Shown here piece by piece: positions 33,576 through 42,994 of a stretch of 64,000 nucleotides of DNA (the stretch's first letter is position 1; each line of letters opens with the position of its first letter). The position numbers and the translations under genes were made by a program. Origin of the DNA: Longitalea arenae (lineage in GTDB: Bacteria; Bacteroidota; Bacteroidia; Chitinophagales; Chitinophagaceae). Under the pieces are notes generated by a model, which was not told the DNA's origin, did no database searches, and saw nothing but the letters and a program-made list of their open reading frames with translations. Location of the stretch: contig NZ_JAFFJX010000009.1 of NCBI RefSeq assembly GCF_016924755.1, forward strand, positions 62,001-126,000, read 5' to 3'.

Positions 33576-36155
33576 CTAAGCCGAATTCCTGCCGGCATTG
33601 ATAATGCCAAACGAACTGCGGATGACCAGCTTCTCAAAAGTTTCTTTATGTTGTGGAGGTGCATTTTGTTCTTCCATCTGGCGGATACGCGCCATAGCGT
33701 ATTGCTGAATCGTGGTCAGCGGTAATACGATGCGTTCGCGCATTTGGATCGACAACTGCTCAACCGGATAATCGGCCATCAATTCGCTTTTGCCGGAGAT
33801 CAGGAAGATATATCGTTGCGTTAGTTCATATTCTTTATAGATCAGGTTCCAGATCTCGCCGTAGCGCGGGTCTTGCGCCAGGTATTCCGTTAAGGGGAAA
33901 AAGCATTTCTTCATCGCCATTTCGCAATTATCGATCAGCGTTTTAAAGAACAGCGAGTGGCGGTATACTTTCTTGATTTCGTTCAATTTGCCTTTTTTCT
34001 CCATGGCCTGCAAAGCAGTGCCCACGCCGTAATATCCGGTAACGTTTTGTTTTAACTGGCTCCAGGCGCCAACAAATGGAATGGCCCGCAGATCCTTTAA
34101 CGACAGCTTCGAGGAAGAACCGCGTTTAGCCGGCCGGCTGCCGATATTGGTTTGGCTGTAAAATTTGAGCGGACTGATATGTGCCAGATATTCTAAAAAG
34201 TCTGGATTGTTCTTCAGTTCATTATAGGCTTTCAATCCTTCGGCCGCCAGCTCGCCTAGTATCACTTCTTCTTCTTTGGTAAGCGTTTTATCATTATCGG
34301 CAAACACATCATTCGAAATACCGGCATTCAATAACTGCTCGATATTGTACTGGGCAGAATCAATGGTGCCGAAATTGGAACTTACGGTTTGGCCCTGGAT
34401 GGTCAATTGAATTTCTTTGTTGGAAATGTTCTTGCCCATGGAGGCATAGAACTTATGCGTTTTACCGCCACCACGGGCCGGAGGACCGCCGCGGCCATCG
34501 AAGAATACGACATCGATGCCATATTTTGCCGAAATGCTGGTGAGCTTTTCTTTGGCTTTGTAAATGCTCCAGTTGGCCATCAGGTAACCGCCGTCTTTGG
34601 TGCCATCAGAAAAACCAAGCATGATGGTCTGGCGGTCTTTCCGTTTTTGCAGGTGCTTGCGATAGGTTTCGTTCTCATACAATTCCTGCATAATATCGGC
34701 TGCTTCCTGCAGGTCGTCGATGGTTTCAAACAGGGGCACAATATCAATGGTAAGCTCATCACTTTTCCAGCCGCAGAGTTTGAACAGTCCGTATACCTCC
34801 AGCATATTCAATGCGCTGTTGCACTGGCTGATGATATAGCGGCTGCAGCCTTCAATGCCATTGTATTGTTGAATTTCTTTGATGGTCTTAATGGAAAGCA
34901 GGGTGTCTTTTTCAAGGCCGTCTTCGAATACATGTCCGCCAATATCACCGCTGGCTTTTGAAAGCAGCTTTTTCTTTTCGTCGGCGGAAAGCGTTGCATA
35001 GTTACGGGGAAGGATATCTGTTTTTTCAGCGATAGCTTCCAGTACTTTATTGTGAACGCTGCTGTCCTGCCGGATATCGAGGGAGGCGAAGTGCAGGCCA
35101 AATACATGCACTTTATTGATCAGGCTGTCTACCAGGTGCTGGAATAATCCATTATGCTGGTAGATCAGGATCTCTCTTATTTTTTGTAATGCATCGAGTA
35201 TGCCCTCTTTGCTTAAGAAGGTGCGCTGACCGGGAATGAAAATATTTTCGTATAACTGTTTTTCCAGGTCGGCCAGAATGGTGTCGATACCCTTAAACGT
35301 GAGCCTTCTTTTCAGGCGGCGTACTTCGAGGTAATAACATTTTATAATGCTGCCACGCAGGGCATCGGCTACTTTAAGGGTGGTATCAACGGTTACGTTG
35401 GGATTGCCGTCGCGGTCGCCACCCGGCCAGAAACCCATGGTGATCACCGGGTTGGTGTCGGGGATCATTTGCGGGAACTGGTTATTCAGGAAGGTGAGGA
35501 TACGGCCGGCCGCATTGTAGAATACGTTTTCGAGGTACCAGATAAGGCTGATGGCCTCATCGTATGGTGTTGGTTTTTGTTTTTTGAAGAAAGGCGTTTT
35601 ACCCAGCTGTTGCAAGTACATGTTGATCTGGTTGGTATTGTTTTCAGCCAGCGCTTTCGACAGGTCGTTTATGATACCCAGGACCGGACCGGGGTAGAAC
35701 TGGGTAGGGTGGGCGGTTAGCACCAACCGGATGGAAAAGTCTTCCAGCTTTTTAGCCAGTGCTTCCTGTTTGCCTTCCTGTATAACATCAGATGCCAGGT
35801 ATTTAAGCGTACCAATGCCATTGAGGTCATTGATCTCCCTGAAAGAAGCATCTTCCAGGGCGTCGAATAAAACTACCTGCCGCTCAACGTATTGAATGAA
35901 GCGGAACAACAGGTCGAGTTTATCCTGTTCCTTCGTATAGGATGTATGTTTTTCAAAGAATTCCTCAATGATCTGCGTAGGGCTCTGCTTCTTTTTATAC
36001 CCTTCTTCACAATTGTTTAAAAGCAGGGAAAGAAGAATACCGGTCTTTTCAATCCGGTGGAACGGGAGCGAGGTAAACAGGCTGTTGTAGAGCTGAAATT
36101 TTATGCCTACGTGGTTTTTAAATTGCTGCAGTCCTCTTGATGACTGGTGGTCCAT
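33576..36155 (-). CDS. ppc: Phosphoenolpyruvate carboxylase
   Basis: 859 residues. The catalytic motifs are present in order: 'LVLTAHPTQFYPG' (His near 142), 'GFWPGGDRDGNPNVT', 'FGLHFASLDIRQDS', 'IMLGFSDGTKDGGYLMANW' (Lys and Asp of the active site), 'FFDGRGGPPARGGGKTH' (Gly-rich loop) and the C-terminal 'GIINAGRNSA' replacing the usual asparagine-glycine end. It converts PEP and bicarbonate to oxaloacetate, feeding aspartate and so the thr/met genes alongside. Start at ATG 36155. Divergent from the thr operon. Confidence 0.95.
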   Translation of the reverse strand: MDHQSSRGLQQFKNHVGIKFQLYNSLFTSLPFHRIEKTGILLSLLLNNCEEGYKKKQSPTQIIEEFFEKHTSYTKEQDKLDLLFRFIQYVERQVVLFDALEDASFREINDLNGIGTLKYLASDVIQEGKQEALAKKLEDFSIRLVLTAHPTQFYPGPVLGIINDLSKALAENNTNQINMYLQQLGKTPFFKKQKPTPYDEAISLIWYLENVFYNAAGRILTFLNNQFPQMIPDTNPVITMGFWPGGDRDGNPNVTVDTTLKVADALRGSIIKCYYLEVRRLKRRLTFKGIDTILADLEKQLYENIFIPGQRTFLSKEGILDALQKIREILIYQHNGLFQHLVDSLINKVHVFGLHFASLDIRQDSSVHNKVLEAIAEKTDILPRNYATLSADEKKKLLSKASGDIGGHVFEDGLEKDTLLSIKTIKEIQQYNGIEGCSRYIISQCNSALNMLEVYGLFKLCGWKSDELTIDIVPLFETIDDLQEAADIMQELYENETYRKHLQKRKDRQTIMLGFSDGTKDGGYLMANWSIYKAKEKLTSISAKYGIDVVFFDGRGGPPARGGGKTHKFYASMGKNISNKEIQLTIQGQTVSSNFGTIDSAQYNIEQLLNAGISNDVFADNDKTLTKEEEVILGELAAEGLKAYNELKNNPDFLEYLAHISPLKFYSQTNIGSRPAKRGSSSKLSLKDLRAIPFVGAWSQLKQNVTGYYGVGTALQAMEKKGKLNEIKKVYRHSLFFKTLIDNCEMAMKKCFFPLTEYLAQDPRYGEIWNLIYKEYELTQRYIFLISGKSELMADYPVEQLSIQMRERIVLPLTTIQQYAMARIRQMEEQNAPPQHKETFEKLVIRSSFGIINAGRNSA

Positions 36156-36373
36156 GTAATTTCGAGTTTATGGCATTAATGCAAAAATATAGCAAGCAGC
36201 AAAGAAAATCGGGGAATGAAAGTACGTTGAAAAAATTAAATAGGAGCAGGTTACATTGATTTGTTTTTAATAATGCCATAAAACCCTTGTATTTACTGGG
36301 TTTCAGGCAACCCGGAAATAGCGGAGTGGTCAAAAAAAATTAAAAACTAACAAATGTTATAGACTTTTGGTGT

Positions 36374-36381
36374 TATCTTTG
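36374..36381 (+). promoter_or_regulatory. thr operon promoter -7 box
   Basis: TATCTTTG, a perfect TAnnTTTG box. The expected start (about 36387) lies just upstream of the Thr-rich leader frame. The -33 region is not well conserved. Confidence 0.6.
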
Positions 36382-36399
36382 GTTATATCCAAACACAAA

Positions 36400-36483
36400 G
36401 TGGTACAATTTCAACATATCATTCTTTCATCCAGCACAGTAGCTTCCACAGCTACAACTACCACTATTACAACAACCCGTTAA
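36400..36483 (+). CDS. thrL: thr operon leader peptide, 27 aa, Thr-rich
   Basis: Frame from GTG 36400 to TAA 36481. Of 27 residues nine are Thr and three Ile, with seven of the last nine being Thr (residues 19-22 and 24-26). Threonine and isoleucine are the amino acids sensed by the enterobacterial thr leader. There is no in-frame ATG, so the GTG start is tentative. The stop codon sits in the loop of hairpin 36472-36490, and thrA begins 118 bp downstream. The symbol is by analogy only. Confidence 0.75.
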   Translation: MVQFQHIILSSSTVASTATTTTITTTR

Positions 36484-36543
36484 GGGTTGTACATTTCCAT
36501 ATTACCAACTGGGGTTTCACCTACCTTCATCCCGCAAAGCGGG
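36472..36543 (+). promoter_or_regulatory. thr leader hairpins
   Basis: Hairpin A: ACAACCC / GGGTTGT (36472-36490) encloses the leader stop. AACCC can alternatively pair with GGGGTT at 36511-36516. Hairpin B: CCCGC / GCGGG (36531-36543) is followed by AAATAAG, not a T-tract. Alternative pairings exist, but a classical intrinsic terminator is not evident, so the mechanism is open. Confidence 0.55.
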
Positions 36544-36601
36544 AAATAAGATCACGAAAGCAAGGTATTCAACTAATTTCAAATCAATTTAATTTCAGGT
36601 T

Positions 36602-39052
36602 ATGCAGGTTTTAAAGTTCGGCGGTACTTCAGTAGCAAATGCCGAGAACATGAATAAGGTAAGCGGTATTGTTCAACAGGCTTTAGTACGTTTGCCCCAG
36701 GGTAAAACGATTGTTGTAGTATCAGCTTTAGGTGGTGTAACTGATGTATTATTACAAAGTGGTGGTATGGCTGCTGCCGGTGATGAAAGTTATAAAGAGC
36801 TGTTGCAGAAAGTGGAACAACGCCACCTGGAAGCGGTAAAAGCGCTGATACCAGTAACCCAGCAAAGCAGTGTACTAAGCTGGGTAAAGCAACGCTGTAA
36901 TGAAATAGAAGATATTTGCAATGGTGTGTTCTTACTCGGCGAATTAAGCGCCCGCACCAAAGACCGCATTGTAAGTTTTGGCGAATTGCTTTCCTCTAAA
37001 ATAATTGCCGCCCATTTAAATGCACAGGGCGTTGAAAATACCTGGGTCGACTCCCGTGAGATCATTCGTACCGATACGCATTATGGAAGCGCTGCCGTAG
37101 ACTTTGCGATTACCAATTCCCTCTGTCATGATTTCTTTTCGGCCGCAGCTGCCCGTTTGTTCATTGTACCGGGCTTTGTAGCTGCTGATGCCAAAGGCAA
37201 TACCACTACCCTGGGCCGCGGCGGCAGCGATTATACAGCCGCAATCATTGCCGGCGCCATGAATGCATTAACCCTCGAAATATGGACTGATGTAAGCGGT
37301 ATGATGACGGCCGATCCGCGCTTGGTGCCAAATGCCCGGATATTACCGCATATTTCCTACCAGGAAGCCATGGAACTGTCGCATTTTGGCGCCAAAGTAA
37401 TTTATCCGCCTACCATTCAACCGGTAATGAGTAAGAACATTCCGGTATGGATCAAGAATACCTTTGCTCCCGAAGATCATGGAACTGTGATCGAGAACGA
37501 TGTGCATAAAAACGGCAATAACATCCGCGGCATTTCCAGCATCAATAAAATTGCCTTGCTGAGCCTTGAAGGAAGCGGCATGGTAGGCATTCCCGGTTTC
37601 TCCCGCCGTTTATTTGAATCCCTGGCCAATGACCTTATCAATGTGATCCTCATTACTCAGGGATCTTCAGAGCATTCTATCTGTGTAGGTATCGACGAAG
37701 CCCTGGCCGATAAAGCTAAGCTGGCGGTTGACAGAACATTTGCCTATGAAATAGAAACCGGCCGTGTTGAACCTTTACGGGTTGAAAAAGGACTGGCCAT
37801 TGTAGCCCTTGTTGGCGATAATATGAAAAGCCACCCGGGCATCAGCGGAAAAATGTTTGGCGCTATTGGCCGCAATGGGGTGAATGTACGTGCTATCGCC
37901 CAGGGTTCTTCGGAAAGAAATATCTCCGCCGTGATCGCAGCTGCTGATGTTAAAAAAGCCATTAACGTATTACACGAAGATTTTTTTGAAACTACCTATA
38001 AACAAATTAACCTGTTTGTGGCCGGTACCGGTAATGTGGGCAGTAAACTGCTGGCGCAACTCAAACAACAGCAACAGTACCTGCAACAAAATATGCGTTT
38101 ACAGGTACGCATAGTAGGTATGGCCAACAGTAAAAAAATGGTGTTCAGTGATGAAGGCATTGAGCTGGATAACTGGCGCGATCATTTGCAGAAGGGGGAG
38201 GCCAGCGACCTGGCCAAATTTGTAGAAACCGTGCGCTCGAAAAATCTGCGCAACTCGGTATTCGTTGATGTTACTGCCAATGAAATGGTGGCCCAGGTCT
38301 ATGACCAGCTGCTGGCAAAAAGTATTTCGGTTGTAGCCTGTAATAAAGTAGCCTGTTCTTCTGCATATGTTTATTATAAAAAGCTGAAAGACCTGGCCCG
38401 TGAATACAATGCCTTCTTCCTCTTTGAGACGAACGTGGGGGCAGGTTTACCGGTGATAGGCACCCTGAATGACCTCTTGCGCAGCGGCGATGTGGTTACC
38501 CGTATAGAGGCGGTGCTGAGCGGAACCCTGAACTTTGTATTTAACAATTATGATGGCACCCGCAGTTTTGCGCAGGTGGTAAAACAGGCCCAGGATGAAG
38601 GTTATACCGAGCCTGATCCCCGCTTAGACCTGAGTGGAACCGATGTTATGCGTAAGATCATGATCCTGGCCCGGGAAGCCGGTGAGCACCTGGAAATGGA
38701 AGACATCAGCAACAACAGCTTTATGCCCGCTTCGTGTATGGTAGGCAGTGTGGATGATTTTTATAAGGAAATGGAAAAGCAGGAAAAGCATTTTAAAGAG
38801 ATCTACCAGCAGGCAGCTTCAGCGGGTAAGAAACTGAAGTTTGTTGCGAAATACGAAGGCGGAAAGGCTTCGGTGGGTTTGCAGCATGTTGATTCGCAGT
38901 CTGATTTTTACCATTTGTATGGGAAGGATAATGTGGTACTGTTCTATACCAACCGTTACCCCGATCAGCCTTTGGTGGTAAAAGGGGCAGGGGCTGGCGC
39001 GGAAGTAACCGCATCCGGTGTGTTTGCAGATATTATCCGGGCAGCGCACTAA
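36602..39052 (+). CDS. thrA: Bifunctional aspartokinase / homoserine dehydrogenase
   Basis: 816 residues. Aspartokinase: 'MQVLKFGGTSVANAENM' and 'TTLGRGGSDYTAAIIAGAM' (to about residue 290), then two ACT domains ('LITQGSSEHSICVGI', 'AIAQGSSERNISAVIAA'). Homoserine dehydrogenase from about residue 465: 'NLFVAGTGNVGSKLL', 'NKVACSSAYVYYKKL', 'FETNVGAGLPVIGTLNDLLRSGD' and 'LSGTDVMRKIMILARE'. It catalyses steps one and three of threonine synthesis, normally feedback-inhibited by Thr. First structural gene after the Thr-rich leader. A TGCTGATG array starts 6 bp past its stop. Confidence 0.96.
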   Translation: MQVLKFGGTSVANAENMNKVSGIVQQALVRLPQGKTIVVVSALGGVTDVLLQSGGMAAAGDESYKELLQKVEQRHLEAVKALIPVTQQSSVLSWVKQRCNEIEDICNGVFLLGELSARTKDRIVSFGELLSSKIIAAHLNAQGVENTWVDSREIIRTDTHYGSAAVDFAITNSLCHDFFSAAAARLFIVPGFVAADAKGNTTTLGRGGSDYTAAIIAGAMNALTLEIWTDVSGMMTADPRLVPNARILPHISYQEAMELSHFGAKVIYPPTIQPVMSKNIPVWIKNTFAPEDHGTVIENDVHKNGNNIRGISSINKIALLSLEGSGMVGIPGFSRRLFESLANDLINVILITQGSSEHSICVGIDEALADKAKLAVDRTFAYEIETGRVEPLRVEKGLAIVALVGDNMKSHPGISGKMFGAIGRNGVNVRAIAQGSSERNISAVIAAADVKKAINVLHEDFFETTYKQINLFVAGTGNVGSKLLAQLKQQQQYLQQNMRLQVRIVGMANSKKMVFSDEGIELDNWRDHLQKGEASDLAKFVETVRSKNLRNSVFVDVTANEMVAQVYDQLLAKSISVVACNKVACSSAYVYYKKLKDLAREYNAFFLFETNVGAGLPVIGTLNDLLRSGDVVTRIEAVLSGTLNFVFNNYDGTRSFAQVVKQAQDEGYTEPDPRLDLSGTDVMRKIMILAREAGEHLEMEDISNNSFMPASCMVGSVDDFYKEMEKQEKHFKEIYQQAASAGKKLKFVAKYEGGKASVGLQHVDSQSDFYHLYGKDNVVLFYTNRYPDQPLVVKGAGAGAEVTASGVFADIIRAAH

Positions 39053-39057
39053 ATACA

Positions 39058-39105
39058 AATGTGCTGATGTGCTGATGTGCTAATGTGCTGATATGCTAGT
39101 GTGCA
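39058..39105 (+). repeat. TGCTGATG/TGCTAATG octamer array
   Basis: Five or six copies of an 8-bp unit TGCTGATG, TGCTAATG, TGCTAGTG between thrA and thrB. Confidence 0.88.
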
Positions 39106-39162
39106 AAGGACCACAATCAAATACAGAAAGGACAAACGAGTCAAACAAGTTAAACGAATAAA

Positions 39163-40095
39163 ATGGCAAATGAAATAAAAGGCGTGCAGGTTTTTGCACC
39201 GGCAACTGTAGCCAACCTGGTTTGTGGATTTGATGTATTGGGAATGGCACTGCAGGAACCGCAGGATGTAATGACCGTACGGCTGCGTGAACAACCCGGT
39301 ATCGCCATACAACATGCCGACGGTTATGATCTGCCGGTAGAACCGGAAAAGAATGTAGCTGGCGCTTCCCTGCTGGCTTTGATGGACGAATGGAAAGAGA
39401 AAGTAGGTTTTGAAGTGATCATTGATAAACGCATTAAACCCGGCAGCGGCCTGGGGTCCAGTGCCGCCAGCTCGGCCGGGGCAGTGGTTGCTGCCAATCA
39501 TTTGCTGGGAAATCCGTTCAGCAAGGAAGACCTGGTAAGGTTTGCCATGAATGGCGAGAAAGTAGCATCAGGTGTAAAACATGCCGATAATATCGCCCCC
39601 TGTATCTATGGCGGTATAACGCTTATCCGTTCAATTTTTCCGTTGGATATCGTACAACTGACTGCACCGCCCATGTATGTAACCGTGGTGCACCCGCAGA
39701 TAGAAGTGCGCACGTCCGATGCCCGGCAGATCCTGCGGAAAGAAGTACAGTTGAAAGCCGCGATCAAACAATGGGGCAATATCGCCGGCCTGGTAGCGGG
39801 TTTCATGAAGAATGATTATGCGCTGATCGGCCGCTCATTGGAAGATGTGATCATTGAACCTGTACGCAGCATCCTCATTCCCGGCTTCGATGACGTTAAA
39901 AAGAAAAGCAAGGAGGCAGGTGCATTGGGCGGCGGCATTTCCGGTTCAGGCCCTTCTGTATTTATGCTTAGCAAAGAGGAGGCGGTGGCCAAAGGCGTTG
40001 AAAACATCATGACAGATGTTTATACGCGGCTCGGCATAGAGTTCAAGACCTATGTAACGAATATCAATTATAACGGAGCGAAAGTAATTAGCTAA
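39163..40095 (+). CDS. thrB: Homoserine kinase
   Basis: 310 residues, GHMP kinase fold: N-terminal 'VFAPATVANLVCGFDVLGMAL', ATP loop 'KPGSGLGSSAASSAGAVVAANHLLG' and C-terminal 'GALGGGISGSGPSVFML'. It phosphorylates homoserine for ThrC. Second gene of the thr operon. Its last codons merge into an AGCTAATT repeat that continues past the stop. Confidence 0.95.
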   Translation: MANEIKGVQVFAPATVANLVCGFDVLGMALQEPQDVMTVRLREQPGIAIQHADGYDLPVEPEKNVAGASLLALMDEWKEKVGFEVIIDKRIKPGSGLGSSAASSAGAVVAANHLLGNPFSKEDLVRFAMNGEKVASGVKHADNIAPCIYGGITLIRSIFPLDIVQLTAPPMYVTVVHPQIEVRTSDARQILRKEVQLKAAIKQWGNIAGLVAGFMKNDYALIGRSLEDVIIEPVRSILIPGFDDVKKKSKEAGALGGGISGSGPSVFMLSKEEAVAKGVENIMTDVYTRLGIEFKTYVTNINYNGAKVIS

Positions 40096-40249
40096 TTAGC
40101 TAATGTGCTGATGTGATAATGGAAAGGCAAAGCCGAAATTGGCTATCAACACAGAAATATCAGTTTGTATTTTCATTAGCATATTAGCAACTGATCACAA
40201 CTTGTCCCGCTCTGGGGATTATCGAATTATCACATTATCACATTGACCA
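40088..40249 (+). repeat. AGCTAATT / TGATAATG / TTATCACA arrays
   Basis: The thrB stop lies inside AGCTAATTAGCTAATG. TGCTGATG and TGATAATG follow, and the inverse forms ATTAGCA (40177-40193) and ATTATCACA (40221-40241) come just before thrC. Forward and reverse copies flank the spacer, so the mRNA could fold across it. Confidence 0.8.
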
Positions 40250-41551
40250 ATGAAGTATTACAGTTTAAATAAACAATCGCCGGATGTAGATTTCAAGGAA
40301 GCAACCATCAAAGGGCAGGCGCCTGACAAAGGCTTGTATTTTCCGCAAACTATTCCGGTACACGACCCGGCTTTTTTTGAGAACAGCTGGGAGTATAGCA
40401 ATGAAGAAATTGCTTTCCGCCTGATCCGGCCATATATTGGCGGAACCATTCCGGATGAGGCACTCCATGGCATTGTAAAAGAAACCATCAACTTTCCCAT
40501 TCCCCTGGTGCCGGTCAGTGACCGCATATTTTCGTTGGAATTGTTTCACGGGCCCACGCTGGCGTTTAAAGATGTTGGCGCCCGTTTCATGAGCCGTTGC
40601 CTGGGTTATTTTGCCCATGAGCGCAGCGAGAAAGTGGTGGTGCTGGTAGCTACTTCGGGCGACACCGGCGGCGCCGTTGCACATGGTTTTTATGATGTGC
40701 CCGGCGTGGAAGTGGTGATCCTGTATCCCTCCGGAAAAGTAAGCTCGGTACAGGAAAAACAGCTGACCACATTAGGTAAAAATATTCATGCGCTGGAAGT
40801 AACCGGTACATTTGACGATTGCCAGCAAATGGTAAAGCAGGCATTTGCCGATGAAGCGCTCAACAAAAAGATATTTGTCACTTCAGCCAATTCCATTAAT
40901 GTAGCCCGCTGGTTGCCCCAGCAGTTCTATTACGCATTTGCCTGGAAGCAATGGGCAGATAAGGAGAATCCCCCGGTCATATCGGTACCCAGCGGCAATT
41001 TTGGAAATATCTGTGCCGGCTTACTGGCACATGTTTCCGGTTTACCGGTGAAACATTTTATTGCTGCCTGCAACGCGAATGCCGTAGTCCCTTCCTTCCT
41101 GGCCAGCGGTGATTATCAACCGAAAAAAGCCGTTGCTACCATTTCCAACGCGATGGATGTGGGTAACCCAAGCAATTTTGTGCGAATACTTGAACTATTC
41201 CACCACAAACTGGGTGATCTGCGTAATGTATTGACCGGCTACAGCATTTCAGATGATGAAACAAGAGTGGTGATGAAGGACGTATATCAGCAATTCAGGT
41301 ACCTGCCCGATCCGCATGGCGCCGTTGGCTACCTGGCACTGGAACGTTATTTACAGGAACATGCCGGCGATAAGGGAATCTTCCTCGAAACAGCGCACCC
41401 GGTGAAGTTTTATGATGTGGTAGAGCCCGTTATAGGCGAACAGGTGCCGGTGCCTGCAAGCATCGAGGATCAATTGAAGCTGAGTAAAAAGAGCCATGTT
41501 ATGCCGCCTGAGTATGCTGCTTTAAAAGAGGCCTTGTTAGCGAAATATTAA
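40250..41551 (+). CDS. thrC: Threonine synthase
   Basis: 433 residues, fold-type II PLP enzyme of the long ThrC class: N-terminal 'KGLYFPQTIP', PLP lysine in 'FHGPTLAFKDVGARFMSR', 'VATSGDTGGAVAHGFY' and 'VPSGNFGNICAGLLA' as phosphate loop. It converts O-phosphohomoserine to threonine. Last gene of the thr operon, followed by a terminator. Confidence 0.96.
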   Translation: MKYYSLNKQSPDVDFKEATIKGQAPDKGLYFPQTIPVHDPAFFENSWEYSNEEIAFRLIRPYIGGTIPDEALHGIVKETINFPIPLVPVSDRIFSLELFHGPTLAFKDVGARFMSRCLGYFAHERSEKVVVLVATSGDTGGAVAHGFYDVPGVEVVILYPSGKVSSVQEKQLTTLGKNIHALEVTGTFDDCQQMVKQAFADEALNKKIFVTSANSINVARWLPQQFYYAFAWKQWADKENPPVISVPSGNFGNICAGLLAHVSGLPVKHFIAACNANAVVPSFLASGDYQPKKAVATISNAMDVGNPSNFVRILELFHHKLGDLRNVLTGYSISDDETRVVMKDVYQQFRYLPDPHGAVGYLALERYLQEHAGDKGIFLETAHPVKFYDVVEPVIGEQVPVPASIEDQLKLSKKSHVMPPEYAALKEALLAKY

Positions 41552-41570
41552 AATACCTCTATAGATAAAG

Positions 41571-41605
41571 AAAGGTAGGGCTTTTTGCATCGGCCCTACC
41601 TTTTT
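41571..41605. terminator. Shared terminator of thrC and hom
   Basis: AAAGGTAGGGC / GCCCTACCTTT, 11-bp perfect stem, T run on the plus side and A-rich before the stem, between convergent thrC and hom. It can serve both. Confidence 0.9.
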
Positions 41606-41630
41606 AATATAAAAGAATAATGAAGGTTTA

Positions 41631-42887
41631 TTAAACGATCCCCGCCAGCTCGAGGCTTTTCTTTTTCAGTTTCCGCACTTCCACATCTTCAATGACGGCT
41701 TCCGGCGACAGGATCAGCGAAGTTTTGTTTTCGCGCCACCAGCTGTTTTGCGCCAGTTCATTAAAGTGAAGCACACCTACCAGGTATTTACGGTCGGTTT
41801 CTGCATGCCATTCTTCAATCCATTCAAATTTCTCTTTCGGAATAAATTTCCAGTCATCAAAGCTCACATACACGCGTACATAGAAATCATTGGTGAGCTC
41901 ATTGGGCGTATGGTGATACAATTTCTTGTACTCATATTTATATTGATAGCGCAGGGCAGAGAGGTCGCTTAATACGGCAGAAGCGGTAGGGAAACTGCCG
42001 GCGCCTTTGCCATAGAAAAATTGTTTATCGGCGAAACCACTTTCTATCACAACGCCATTGTATTCATTTTTTACAAAGGCGAGGTGATCATCCTGCTTTA
42101 CAAATTGAGGTAATACAAATGCTGCTACTTTTCCATTTTCGAGTTTCTTCGCCTGGGCTACCAGTTTAATATCGTAATGTTTTTCGGTGGCAACCAGCGC
42201 ATCGTTTTGATGAATATTCTGAATGCCGTTAAATACCACTGCGTCGGGTGATACTACAATGCCATAAGCATGGGTGAGCAGGAAATTCCATTTGTTGGCT
42301 GCATCAAATCCTTCCACATCGAGGGTAGGGTCGCTTTCAGCAAAACCCAGCTGTTGGGCCAGTAACAATGCTTGTTGAAAGTCGAGCTTGTCTTCAAACA
42401 TCTTGGTAAGAATGAAATTGGTAGAGCCGTTGACGATCGCCTTGATGGAGTGTAAGAGATCATTATCGTAGTATTCTTCAAGATTGCGGATGACCGGGAT
42501 GGAAGCGCAGGCGGCAGATTCATAGAGGAAGGAGCGGCCGGTTAATTTTTGCAGGCCCAGTAATTCTGGTAAATGCTCTGCGATCATCTTCTTACTGGCG
42601 CTTACGACATCTTTTCCATGCTTCAATGCCGTAGAAACGATCTCGAAAGCGGGTTCCGATTCGTTGATCACTTCCACGATCACATTGATCTCAGGATCAT
42701 TGAGCAATTCATCTTTATCGGTGGTGAACAATGTATCCGGGGCATTGCGTTTTTTTCCGGGGTTCTTTATACAGACCTTTTTAATAGTGGCTTTCAGCGA
42801 AGGTGTTTGTTGTAATACTTTATACAAACCTTCTCCTACTACACCAAAACCAAATAAACCGATTGTTAATGACTTGTGTGCGTCCAT
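41631..42887 (-). CDS. hom: Homoserine dehydrogenase, monofunctional
   Basis: 418 residues. NAD(P) loop 'IGLFGFGVVGEGLYKVL' at the N terminus, 'ASKKMIAEHLPELLGL' with the catalytic region, 'YESAACASIPVIRNLEEYY', 'VNGSTNFILTKMFE' and 'DVEGFDAANKWNFLLTHAYG'. A C-terminal extension of about 90 residues is present where ACT domains occur in other Hom proteins, but I cannot confirm its fold. It is a second homoserine dehydrogenase besides ThrA, and as third gene after the SAM riboswitch it probably serves methionine synthesis. Confidence 0.93.
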   Translation of the reverse strand: MDAHKSLTIGLFGFGVVGEGLYKVLQQTPSLKATIKKVCIKNPGKKRNAPDTLFTTDKDELLNDPEINVIVEVINESEPAFEIVSTALKHGKDVVSASKKMIAEHLPELLGLQKLTGRSFLYESAACASIPVIRNLEEYYDNDLLHSIKAIVNGSTNFILTKMFEDKLDFQQALLLAQQLGFAESDPTLDVEGFDAANKWNFLLTHAYGIVVSPDAVVFNGIQNIHQNDALVATEKHYDIKLVAQAKKLENGKVAAFVLPQFVKQDDHLAFVKNEYNGVVIESGFADKQFFYGKGAGSFPTASAVLSDLSALRYQYKYEYKKLYHHTPNELTNDFYVRVYVSFDDWKFIPKEKFEWIEEWHAETDRKYLVGVLHFNELAQNSWWRENKTSLILSPEAVIEDVEVRKLKKKSLELAGIV

Positions 42888-42894
42888 ATGATAA

Positions 42895-42935
42895 ACTGAT
42901 TTGCTAATTTGATAATTTGCTAATGTGCTAATTTG
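42895..42935. repeat. TTTGCTAAT/TTTGATAAT array
   Basis: Five units of 8-9 bp, TTTGCTAA, TTTGATAA, TGTGCTAA, in the gap between the queF-like gene and hom. Confidence 0.8.
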
Positions 42936-42994
42936 AATGAGATATAATCCGCGATGTTTTGGCCTTTAGTTTTTTCCTTCAGCGTTATGCCTTC

